Shown here one piece after another: positions 45,057 through 55,937 of a DNA stretch of 64,000 nucleotides (within the stretch, counting starts at the first letter, position 1; every line of letters begins with the position of its first letter). The DNA comes from Pohlia nutans (Eukaryota; Streptophyta; Bryopsida; Bryales; Mniaceae): NCBI GenBank assembly GCA_022496805.1, contig CM040086.1, positions 2,482,501 to 2,546,500 on the forward strand, read 5' to 3'. The notes under the pieces were generated by a model, which saw only the letters and a program-made list of their open reading frames with translations, ran no database searches and was not told the origin of the DNA. The position numbers were made by a program, and so were the translations under genes.

Positions 45057-45635
45057 AAAAATTAAAAAATGAATACTCAAGGGCTAGCAGCGCAAGGTAT
45101 ACAACGCATGGCAGTGCATGCTAGGCTATTGTGCTCGCTATTGTGAACTCCTTTGTTTTTGTTTAATTTTTTTTATCCAAATGAGTTAACCGAAAACGTG
45201 AGAGAAGTTGGAGAGGAGTTAAAAAGGAGTTTCCTCTTTATAATTAAATTTTCTGACAAGCATTATTCATGAATAGTGCCTAAGGTTGGGGCTCTTGGTT
45301 TAAGGGAGCGGATGGGAACTCTCCTCTAGCATTGGGGAGGTCATGAGTTCCATGCCCCATTGTGGCGCACGGTCTTGCTTTAGATTATTCTTCAACTCAC
45401 CATTGACTAGTTTTGCCGTTTTTTTAAACTAAAAACTAGTTGTAGGTGGGTATGAGGTAAGTTTCCACTTTGGGACACTCTTTTCAAGTTAATTTTTCTA
45501 TTCAAAATTTTAAAAATGAATACTCTAGGATTGGCAGCGCAAGGCATACAACGCCCGGCAGCGCATCTCAGCCTATTGTGAACCCCTTTGTTTTTGTTAA
45601 ATTTTTTTTATCCAAATGAGTTAACCGAAAACATG
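45057..45635. repeat. Direct repeats flanking a SINE-like segment
   Basis: 45057-45205 and 45505-45635 share AATGAATACTC, GCAGCGCAAGG(T/C)ATACAACGC and ATCCAAATGAGTTAACCGAAA. Between them, 45265-45425 matches the tRNA-box-like repeat at 24001-24160. This may be a partial tandem duplication of a retro-element or MITE. Confidence 0.5.
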
Positions 45636-45741
45636 AGAGGATAAAAATAGATTAAAAAAATATTATTTTTTGGGCGGCCGCCATTTAGGGTTCAACAACA
45701 CCCCATAGCCAACTAGGAAAAAAAAAGAAAAAGAAAAGAAA

Positions 45742-45742
<1 letters not shown>

Positions 45743-45828
<86 letters not shown>

Positions 45829-45831
45829 TAT
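45743..45831. repeat. (AT)n microsatellite
   Basis: Almost uninterrupted TA dinucleotides, with one TG interruption. It lies between two related 70-bp direct repeats containing GCGGCCGCCATTTA and CGCCATTTAAGGTTCAACAA. Confidence 0.95.
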
Positions 45832-46898
45832 TGGGTGGTCGCCATTTAAGGTTCAACAACTTCCCACAACCAACCGCAAAAAAATAAAAATAATAATAAA
45901 TTGGTTTGCTGGCATTGTTTAGTGTTCAGCAGCCACAACTAAAGAAAAAGTAGAAGAAAAAAAAGACAAGAAAGAAGACAAGAAAGAAATCAAGATAAAA
46001 AAGAAAAAAGAAAAAAGAATATAAAGATAAGAATAAAAATTTGTAACGGATTTGAAATATTATGCACTATGAGATGGTATAATTTCTATTATGTGATTCT
46101 ACTTATTTTGGAAAATCATTGTTAAGATCTCACTTTTTGAACTAAGAATGAAACTTGACATAAACCAATTTTTTCATTTAAGAAAAGATTACAATATCTT
46201 ATTTTGAAAATCCATAATGTACAAATGGTAGTGAACTAGCACAAAAATCAAGGAAAAATTGAATGGATGAAAAACTGTAGAGGATGTAGTCAAGAGAAGG
46301 CTTACAATCTGTACATCGTTCATTATATGAACGCATGCGTGTCAAAGGGTTAAACGACACTCTTTTGAGATTGTTTTGAACACTTTAGTGCTATTGTTTT
46401 AGTGTAGAAAAATTATGTCGAGAAGTGGGTCAAAAACAACACTCTTTTTTTTGAGTGATTTATTTGATAAAGTTCCAGAACTTATCTTGAAAACCAACAG
46501 AGGCAATTTGTATGAATGCCTTTTAATAAAAGCTAAATAATTGGTCGTATGACACAGTGGCCTTTGCATGGAACTCAATGCCCATATAGATATGATCACT
46601 TCATGTACTTTTATTATAGGTTTGCTTGTTTATCACGGGAACTTCAAAGTACAATTTCATTCATGCTTCAATTTCAAGCAACTCAATCACATTCTCAGTA
46701 TGAATATAGTATATGCTTAATGGATCAATTACGATTGTCACTTATGTAGAATATAGGACAAGGTTCCATCACATGTGCAATGAAGTACAAGAATGTAGCA
46801 CACTCTCCAAATGTGATGTCTACTTGCCCTCTACTCTATTTTGGATGCTTTTTCAATCATTTCATTGAATATCAGATGGTTTGTAGGGCTAATATGCT

Positions 46899-46975
46899 CT
46901 AACCCACTCCAACAATACCGACCGGAATGCAATTTTCCATGTCATGTGTCCGGCCGGTACTCTTGGAGTGGGTTA
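46899..46975. mobile_element. 77-bp perfect-stem hairpin element
   Basis: TAACCCACTCCAACAATACCG and the inverted CGGTACTCTTGGAGTGGGTTA form a stem of about 28 bp. Its small size suggests a decayed MITE or its ends only. Confidence 0.55.
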
Positions 46976-47178
46976 ATAGAAGTAAGCATCTATGTGCAAA
47001 TGTCCAACACACATTATCAAAATATAAAAATTCCAATTTCACTGCCTTTCTCTTAATTACAACCCTCAAGCTTTATCTTAAGGTATTCCACTTAGAAATC
47101 TACACTGAATGCGGGATCTAGGATCCCAACTTTCAACTAGAAAAATTAGGTTACAAACCTGGTTTATTTTGAGCATTA

Positions 47179-47350
47179 CACTACAAGGAGAAGGCGTCAC
47201 TTTTCACTCAGTAGGTGAGTCAAATGGCGCCACTTTGCACTCACTGCCCAGACGCTCAAGACTTGGTGAGTGCAATTTTTCACAGAGGACAAGTGTGTGT
47301 AGTAAAATCTGACACTGCTATGAGTGAGAGCGACGCCTTCGCTAGTAGTG
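47179..47350. mobile_element. CACTAC MITE sitting on a stop codon, TTA duplication
   Basis: It starts CACTACAAGGAGAAGGCGTC at 47179 and ends GCGACGCCTTCGCTAGTAGTG at 47350. TTA flanks it on both sides: 47176-47178 and 47351-47353. The second TTA, read on the minus strand, is the TAA stop codon of the 603-aa vWA-Cache protein. The 3' UTR of that gene therefore begins with transposon sequence. Confidence 0.85.
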
Positions 47351-50300
47351 TTAATTACCCGGGGTCTCCGGTGTCTCCGGTTCCACTTTGTTTGTGGTAT
47401 CACGTTCAGTTTGAAGAGGAGTATCTGCAGGGCCTGTATATCGAAAACTGTTCCCGGCGGGCTCATTTCCCCTTCTGCAAGCGATAATTTTTTCCCAATT
47501 GCAAGCTACAAATCCAAGAACGGCGAGGAACAGAACAATTGCAAGTCCACCTACACTGCCTTCCACAATGGGTCGCCATACTTCTTTCTTCTCCGGCGTT
47601 TCAGACAAGCTTGTGGGTGGTGGCTTGCAGGTACCACAACAGCCTATATTTTCGTCAGTTACTGCTGCCGGTTCACAAAGAAATCCTTGCACATAAGCAG
47701 TGTCAAGGCCTGGACATGCATCCGTCTGCAACATCCATCGCCACACAGTTCCACTCAGAACTCTTTTACACTAAGGTAGAGGGCTCCAAAATCAACAGGG
47801 TTCTAATTCCAACAAAATCTAGGCACAATAATCATCCTAGAAACTAAATCTAGCTAGACCATAGATAGCTTATCATTTTGGTCAACATCCAATAAGAGCT
47901 CTATGACGTGCCTAGATTTGTGCTTTAAAATAAATGCCTGGTTTATTTAATTCTATTGGAATTAGGACCCTGTTGGTTTTGGAGCCCTCTACTTTATCAC
48001 CCCTTTGGTAACATAAGTTCAGAACTTGGCACGTGGTAAGTATCCAATCACATGTGTACATAATAGCAGATAATTATTGGAGAATGCGATAATAACAAGT
48101 ATTTAGAGGAGTCTAAAATGCAACATGGGAGTGACAATTTATGAGATAAATAGGGCACTGGAATAATCACAGGGAGAGATAAAGACATTCCCACATGGGA
48201 TTTCACATGGGAAGTGAGACAAAATTCCCACAATTGTAACTTTCCTGGGATGATTGGACATAGGGTATTTTTTGATCTAGGAAAGTTACAATTGTGGAAA
48301 ATTTGTCCGTATTTCCCATATGGGAATCTTGTAAATTGAAATCTCACACAATCACTACACTAAATAGGTAGATTAGTGTTAGATACACTAATTTACATAA
48401 ACATGTTGTAAGTTTTTAATGTTGACCAATTTTTTTACCCTCTATATTGGTCAAGATGGGGATCTTTCAATAGTATTGGAATCAATATCTTTGGTAATTT
48501 TTTTCGTTGAGAGTAAAAATCTATGATATTTTCATATCTTATAATTATCTAACACTAATCTACCTATTTAGTGTAGTGAGCTATGGATTACATAACCTAC
48601 GACATAGAATTAATACTTTTTGAACGTAAATAGTTAGAAGTTGTGTGATGCAACACTTACATAGTTGTCAGAAAGGAAGTCAAGAAGTTATAGAAAATAA
48701 ACCTTGAATGACTATGTAGGCACTGATATAGTGACACATCTGTTCGTGCATTTCTTGGAGTAAGTTATGACTCTGATGAAGGAGACTGTAAAGCCGAAAC
48801 CCTAAAACCTCATTGACTTTGATCAACTTACATGGTTGAAGCAGACATTCGTAACAAGGTCTGTATTAGTGTCAAATATTCTTCCGGGGTCATGTTTCCC
48901 AGCCTCTTCCACGATCGATTGAAATTGGATAGAGGGGTATTGCTCCTGCACTTTTTGTTCAAAAATATCCAAGCCCAACACACCCAGTAGCTCTCCGGAG
49001 GGCCCAAAAGCTGCAGCACTCAGAACAGAAGAATGTTGTCACTGAAGAACGAATCTTGCTCTAAGCGATGATCAAATTGCGGTAAAAAAATTTAAAAAAA
49101 GAAAAGAAAAAAGAAATTATATATATATGTATGTGTGTATGTATATATGTATGGCAACGAAAATAAGGCCTGCCAGCTATCCAAAATCTATCATTGCTGT
49201 GGATGTGTAGATAATGCACTTTCACAAAGAACGCCATAATCTCAATGCAACCTCTTCTTATCATTGTGTCAAGATACCATTGGACTAGAAGATAGGGATT
49301 AGAACTAATAATGTTACAGAGCATTAATTTCTTAGCAAGTAGCATTAACTCTCCATCAAGTAGCGACAATGACTCACTATTTGGCCTCTACATGCATGCT
49401 CAACTTCACTTTTTCTTTTCTCCTCTAATTAACTACCACATTGATCTTAAGATCCAATGGCTCAAAGTGGCTTGCATTGAGATTATGTCTGGTAATCCAA
49501 AAGCAAGGAGGATTATGGATGGCAATCGCAAGTCAGTACCTCCCTCGCCACAACTGCGATTTGGTTAGTCCTAACTTGCAATTATTTCCCATAATCCTCC
49601 CTGCTTTTGAATTATCATATTGGTTATAATGGCCAATCCCTGTTATTTTTTAGTATAACATGTTACAGAATAATGTTATTTAAGACAGTGCAAGTACAGC
49701 ATTTGTTATTCTCAATTAGTACAGGATGCACAGTGGACAAATCTCGATGGGTTAGCACCGTACCTGCTTTACTTAGTGTCAAGGTGTGAGCATCAATACC
49801 ACTAAAGTCCTGATATTGCGGCCCATAATCCGTTTGATTCTTCATGAAGCTTCGATGGAGTTTGGCGAGAAACGAGAAGTAGGATTGCAAAGCATACAAC
49901 GGGTTGTTTAATCTCTCAACTGGGATCCCTTCCAAGGATGCTCGAATAGCTTGATTGCACTCGGGTGGTTGTTGAGTTCGAAAACTGTAAAGAAACAAAT
50001 TCATATTGGGGATTACAGAAACATTGAGGTCACTTATGTCGTTATATTGCTGACCCCCAATGAGGGCAATTACCACCTGCAGTCAAAAACAGTCCAGAAT
50101 TAAATAATCACATCATGGCATAAACGATCCTTCGGTCTCAAATCAACTCACTATAGCCATTTTCTCTTCATAAGGCCATACTTGTTATATAAAGACTTTT
50201 TGCAGTCTCATTTTTATCCTCGACTAAAAGATAAACCGTTTATCTCTTTACTAGTATTTTTTTATAAATAGGTAACAACACCAACTTTTAGAATTTCATT

Positions 50301-53300
50301 ATAGAATCATAATAATGGGACACATGTAGTATCGGGAACCTCATTCCGGCAAATGTACCCGCTGGCTACATTCTACACGAGATAATACACCGGAGATTCC
50401 TGATACAACATCCTAGCCATAATTTGAACATTATTATTTTTTTGATTTCAATTACTACTTTTAAAATGAATTTTTAAATAATTAGCCTTTCTTCTCAAAA
50501 TCTGCAAAAAGTCTCATTATAACGAATATGGTCTTCCAACATGAAAATAACTGAGGAAATTATTCTGGAGGGAAAAGAGAAAATAGTGTGCACCTTGAGA
50601 TAATGTGATGGAATCGAGTTCGAGGCAGTCAGTTGGTCCAGTTGGTTGATAGTAAAATTGATAGCATGGTTAGTTTGTGTAGCATTAGGATCACTCTTGC
50701 TTGCATTCGCGACAAGACTTGTGAGGCTGTCATTGAAAGATTGAGACAACACGGTGCTGTTATAAATCATGGTGGTATTCAGCTGCGTGATTCCATCTCC
50801 ATCAAAGGACACCAGGGTGACATAGTCTTGGCCTTCCCTCAGAGTGTCCAAAAGTCTCAATGCTGTTGTGATAGCTTTGCTGATATAAGTTTCGTCGTTT
50901 GAAGCACTGATTGTGCCACGCATGTTAAGTCCAGAGTCTATGAGCACCGTGACAACCTTGGGAACATCCGTCGATTCGATGTACCTGCATATTAAGGAAT
51001 TGAACTTAGATTTGGATTGAAAAAGGGTCCATTCTCTAAAATACAAACTACCTACGGCGTCAGCAATGGTTTTGAGACGCCCTTTTCTTTCCGAAGCGTG
51101 AGTGAACCAAGTGATCCACCTTCCATTTTTTGCGCATGCATTCTCCATTACATGATACCTCAATCTACCAAGCAGATTGCACAATGGAACAACAAATTGA
51201 TGTCGAAAATCAATCACGAATGCCTGTCAGCAGTGGTTTTAATGACTGGAGTGCTTTTCCATTGGTTTCTCTTGTTTATATTTAGTAACGAGTGGAGGCG
51301 CACCCACCTGCAGGTGACCTCAGAAATATCCCGCCCATCTACAGGTGACCTCAGAAATTCCGAGGTGACAGTTCCACGTCATACTTCGGGTATGAGTTGG
51401 CACGAAGCAAAAACCCGTTACTGCTTTCGAAAGTAACCATAAGCAGGCGGGTTTGGTATGTATTTCGGAGAATGGACCCAAAACAAATACTTATGAGTAC
51501 AACATGCACATAAACTTGAGGTCAGATGCACTTACCAGGGTCGCAGTCGAGGATCATATGTATTGTCGCAGTTTTCATCCTGCAATTGTCATAAGATGTC
51601 CATAACATGAATTAGCGGTCCTCGTTTTCATCCACGTAGTAGAAAAGCAATAAGAATCTTACACTAGGGTGCATTCATGGTAATATGAGCCAACATAAGT
51701 GTACCGAGTGCTTTTTTTTATAAACTATGAAGCAATAACTTTATCATTTGAATTGATAATGCAATATTTATGAATTATTTCTTACATATATTATATTTCA
51801 TTTTAACATATACCAAATTTTGATGATGTTTGAGTAATTATTCGTACTAAAATACGGTTGTAACCGATCCTTAATAAGGACTAAAATGTCCTTAATTTTT
51901 TTTTAATATCTACATATATTGAAGACATCATATGCTAAGAACTCATCAAGAGTCCTTAGGTTTGGGCACTGTTGGCTCTTATTACCATGAATGCACCCAT
52001 TAGTAGAAATCTTGTATAACATGACAGGTCTTTAATAACATAGTGTCCGTAATATGCCCAAAATGATGTTTAGTCATTAAAGACTTGTCACATTAGAGAA
52101 AATTTCTACTAGTGTTACTTCACTACATGTATGTAACTTAAACGTACATTAGACAAGAATTTCTACCAATGTTACTGCACCACATGTATTTAACCTAAAA
52201 CGTTTGAAACGAATGGCAACAATAGCAAGAGATTGATTCAACATAGGAGAGAACGAAGGAACTAATAATACCGCTCCAGGGTAGATTCTGAAAGTGCCAT
52301 CCACAGCTCCAAAAAACACTCGAAAGAAATGAGAACTATCCGACAAGGTACTGCTTTTGAAGTGGTCATCCAAAGACCTGTGAGTGCATACTGTCCGGGC
52401 AATATGAGAGTCGATTAGATCCACACGTCTGCATTAAATGCCAGTATATATTTCTCAGCGCAGTGCAATGGATTCTAGTTTTTGTGGTCAACAAATAGAT
52501 AGTCTAAAAAATCATGAACACTCTCTACACTTTATGTAAGAGATTGTAAACCTTACAAAGCCCTTGGTGAAGTCGAAGTTCCGCTCCGTACAGGATGCGA
52601 TATTACAAAAGGTATTATTGGCAACTCCCAGGCATTGGTAATTGCTGTCACCTGGGGTGCCATACTCGTAGCAAGACAAACGGGAACAATTGGAACCCGA
52701 ACAGCCATTCAGTACATCTGCACATGCAAGAAATCATTCAAGAAGTGTCCGCTTGTAAAGTCTCAATTGATGCAAATGACAGTTCTGCAATAACCAGGGT
52801 TTCTGTTTTATAATTAGGTGAAGTTGAATAACCAAAGGTAATGAACAATAATTTTTTTTTAAATTTTTTTTTAAATTTTTTTTAAATTTTTTTAATATTA
52901 GTAAACTCAAATTTTGAATGCTGTTCACAAGCTCAGCAAATGTTCATCGTTCGTAACCCACCGACCTGCCTGTCTCGGGCTCGTGATTGGCTCTCAGATA
53001 GTAGATTACTCACCATAATCCAACTACAGGTTACATTCTCGAAAGCTTCAAGGCGCTAATCCGAGCAGACACCCTCGACGGGCAGGCTGGTGGGTCATGC
53101 TATGTTATTTCATCTACTTGAGCCGTCGGGCTGTGTAATGTACTCCCCCACTATCTACCTCATGTTTCACACTCGGTAGGTAGTGGGGAGTGCATTACCC
53201 ACCCTAACGGCTCTTGTAGATGAAATTACATAGTTCATTAATATGCATTCCAGCTCTATTCATTACATATTCACTCTGCAAGATTAATTTATGGTTGGCT

Positions 53301-53793
53301 TGGCCGTGGTTTTCAAACGCACTCTGAATATCATCAAAAGACCCTAATCTTTTGACATCAATTAAAACAAACGCAACAAAGATTTTTCAGAAATTTTTAT
53401 TTTTTTAGGATTATTTGGTGTGCATAGAGATTTAGAAAGTAATTAAACATCATTCAATATATCACAACAAAAAAGTTAGTAGATTCTAGTGTGCATTCAC
53501 CCATGTTGTAACTAACCTAATTTATTCATTAAAGACATGTCACATTGCACAAGATCGATTTCTACTAGTGACGCACTGGAGAAGGAAGAAGGATCGATGA
53601 ACGTACCACAATTACGAGAGTTTTCCTCAACTGCATCAACAAACGATAGAAGTTCCCCTTCCTTCTGCGCTAGAAGGTCCTTCGCAGTAGTGATATTAAC
53701 CCCTTGAGCTTCTAAACTCATCACACGAAGGCTAATAAGGCAACTTAGAAAGGCAATAAGTCTATTGAGATTATACCGTGGCAGTCTCTTCAT
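47351..53793 (-). CDS. vWA-Cache single-pass membrane protein, copy B (603 aa)
   Basis: Coding exons: 53607-53793, 52552-52717, 52272-52428, 51536-51579, 50594-50984, 49764-50076, 48832-49010, 47351-47725; phases 1,2,0,2,0,1,0. A signal peptide (about residues 1-30, IAFLSCLISLRVMSLEAQ) is followed by a Cys-rich module (63-118). Next is a Cache/VWA_N-type segment, RVFFGAVDGTFRIYPG then YDPRLRPWY, directly before a von Willebrand A domain (VTVLIDSGLNM, YVTLVSFDGDG). A second Cache-like part has AFGPSGELLGVLGLD. Then come a Cys-rich juxtamembrane piece, a transmembrane helix (about 532-554) and a Thr/Pro/Glu-rich cytoplasmic tail. The order matches animal alpha2delta and CACHD1 proteins, so a sensor or channel-accessory role is an inference. 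The metal site DxSxS is changed to DSGLN (Asp201). Many Asn-X-Ser/Thr sites fit an extracellular ectodomain. The ligand is unknown. Confidence 0.82.
47772..47996. mobile_element. Palindromic element in the last intron of copy B
   Basis: TAAGGTAGAGGGCTCCAAAA and TTTTGGAGCCCTCTACTTTA are inverted, and the complementarity continues inward (CAACAGGGTTCTAATTCCAA). A similar GGTAGAGGGCTC motif occurs at the right edge of the window (63810-63935). Confidence 0.7.
48186..48334. mobile_element. Inverted-repeat element with CCCACATGGGA ends
   Basis: The arms contain ATTCCCACATGGGA / TCCCATATGGGAAT and CACAATTGTAACTTTCC / GGAAAGTTACAATTGTG. A diverged copy is at 18505-18630. It is in the last intron of copy B. 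Confidence 0.6.
48353..48578. mobile_element. MITE with CACTAAATAGGTAGATTAGTG ends
   Basis: 226 bp, nearly identical to 32357-32580 in sequence and orientation, with inverted ends CACTACACTAAATAGGTAG and CTACCTATTTAGTGTAGTG. It lies in the last intron of copy B. Confidence 0.85.
51667..51998. mobile_element. GCATTCATGGTAATA inverted-repeat element, copy 2
   Basis: The ends GGGTGCATTCATGGTAATA and TATTACCATGAATGCACCC are perfect inverted repeats. The interior matches 7709-8051. It lies in intron 3 of copy B. Confidence 0.8.
52956..53095. mobile_element. 140-bp inverted-repeat element in intron 1 of copy B
   Basis: ACCCACCGACCTGCCTGTC at the left is inverted at the right as GACGGGCAGGCTGGTGGGT. 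The interior is GC-balanced and non-coding. Confidence 0.6.
53100..53233. mobile_element. 134-bp hairpin element adjacent to the previous one
   Basis: CTATGTTATTTCATCTACTT then GAGCCGT is inverted at 53207-53233, and inner blocks (GTAATG, ACTCCCCACTACCTACC) also pair, so almost the whole unit folds. Confidence 0.65.
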
Positions 53794-55937
53794 CTTGGTT
53801 GCAGTACACGGGACTCCTACACGCAATAAAGTAGACCTGCAAGCAGAGAATACAACCCGGTTAAAAATCCTAGCAGTTTGAAGTTCGAGAATCCATAATT
53901 TTATCCTCCCTGCAAGGACCTCTGTTCCCCGCCCGGACTCTGTTACACGTAGTCCTTCCTCTCACAAAATCTACGAGTCTAACAAACTTTCAGTAGTCCG
54001 TTTCAACTTCTACGCTGACCACCTCGCCCGTCTTGTGGAATTTCACCGACTGGACTACCGACATTATGGTGAAATTCTGCAGCAATGGATCTCTACATAA
54101 TAAATAATAAAAGGAGCAGACTCGTGCAGGTTACAAAACATTGGAAGGGGGATAGGATAAGTGACGACCATGATCGAGCCAGAGCTACTTCAATCCGATT
54201 CAATCAGTATGGCCCGTCTAAAGACTAAGATCATGTTAACTATCATTCAGATGCGGTTATGAAACTCAGGTTACCGACATTCAGAGTCGGCGTACTTTGA
54301 AGAGCCTGTCCCGCGGAATGGCAACGCGGAAAATGACTGTCGAAGACTCGAAGTGAAGAGTCCGGTACTTTGGGAAGGACCGTGTTGACATTCAACCTGT
54401 CCGGGGTGCTTTGAGTTCGTACAAAGAAGGATTCTAATACTGTACTGGCTATCTCACTGAGACACTAAACTTGGGCGAATCAGACGAATCTTCCCTTGCA
54501 TCCTCTCCCGCTCACCATATTTCGCGAAGATGCTGGGCTGCCAGCTCACGTGGTGCAAATCAGGCTTTTGTCCACTGCTCATCCTTGTCTGCAGGAGACA
54601 GAAATCGGTAAGCTTAGGATCATGTACAGAAAATTCTAGATTCCTAGCTAGGCAATGCTAAAAACTAAATCTGTCTACAGGAGAATGAAACAATAGAGTT
54701 AACCGAAAAGTCAGCTCAAAGAGGAAAGTTTTAGCATTGAACTCCTCTTTGAACTCCTCTTGAACTCATATTGAAATATAAATAGACCAATAAGTAGTTC
54801 ATGATGAATTGGGAGACAATCTAAAACAAGCCACTGTCATTATTCTCCACACCTCGCAATGACTCCCACACCTCCTACCAAAGCTCCAAGCCCATGGCCC
54901 ACAAGGGGACAAGTTATGACGCGACACTATTCAACCTAACTATAGCTGAAAAGAGAGGTTAGAAAGAGGTTGAAAAGGGAGGTTTCATGGCCTTCTTTTC
55001 AATAAACTCAAATGTTTCAAAAATTGAGTTGAGTTTTTCTTTTTTTTTTACACTGTAATTGAAATGTCATTTCAGGTTTATAGTAGAGACCTCAATGTCA
55101 ACATTTGTGAGTAGTGATGTTTGATTTAAATTGTAATTAGAGAGGATAGTGATATGTCAATGTTTCTAACATGGATATAAAACACGTAGTATAAGATGAA
55201 AGTAATATATTGTTAAAAAATTGGCTATTAAAAGGACTACAGTAGCTTTGTCATCGATGGTTTTAATGGCTTACTAAGGACTCTTCTAAATGATAAATAA
55301 CACTTTCTGGGTAAGAATTTTAGGATAATCAAATGAGAATGACGATTATGTGAATGGAGATTGTCACAATCAATACATTAAAATTTTATTTTTTGAAAAT
55401 AAATTATGACTTTTTGTCTCTAACCACCCTCCAAAGGGCTCTCCAAAGCACTCAGAACGAGGCCACCCTTGACTCGTATTAGCTTGAATCGACCCAGTAC
55501 ATAACAATTTTATCCTGTCAAACCCAAAACTTATCACTGATCATACGCAACTTGTCGAGGAGAACTGAGAATAACTCAGCTGTGAACATTGCTTTGATAA
55601 CAATATATTTTATTGCAGAATATAAATTTCAGGCTGAGAAGACCTTGAACTCCCTACAAATCCTCACAGTTCACAAAGCATCCGAGCTATTCTCAGATAA
55701 TTTACAAGAACTATAAATAGAATACACTGCCCTCTAAAGTCCACTCCAGCTTGTGCCATCTTCATTGTGAACCCGGACTCTTATCGTACCAACAGTTTTG
55801 CAGAAATACCGGTAATTGATAGACATCAAAGGACGCCAGAATCTTCTCCTTCTGTCCTTTCATTGCTTCGAGGGACCCCGAGTGAGTTGGATTTTACAGT
55901 AAGAACCGAAACGCTCGATTACAGTACGAGTTAAATT
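53794..55937. other. Spacer between the vWA-Cache paralogues
   Basis: 53794-53836 is leader of copy B, ending at an AG acceptor (CTTGCAG before 53836), so a 5'-UTR intron is likely. 53880-54600 is richer in GC and may hold its promoter. The 55600-55937 part is the copy A 3' UTR; a reverse-strand AATAAA at 55608-55613 could be its poly(A) signal. No other gene is seen. Confidence 0.45.
54695..55010. mobile_element. AGAGTTAACC-family element with AAT duplication
   Basis: Starts AGAGTTAACCGAAAAG and ends CTTTTCAATAAACTCA, flanked by AAT on both sides. It lies between the two vWA-Cache genes, upstream of copy B. Confidence 0.8.

Larger units (their letters stand above)
38053..47178. other. 9-kb repeat-dominated spacer between J8 and the vWA-Cache pair
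   Basis: Apart from the listed elements and the orphan exon, I see no gene. Several TTAACCCCTAA-type piggyBac-like ends (41090, 44128, 44518, 46350) lack a paired end that I can place. 42607-42858 is a mildly GC-richer patch with an open frame of no recognised family. Confidence 0.5.
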
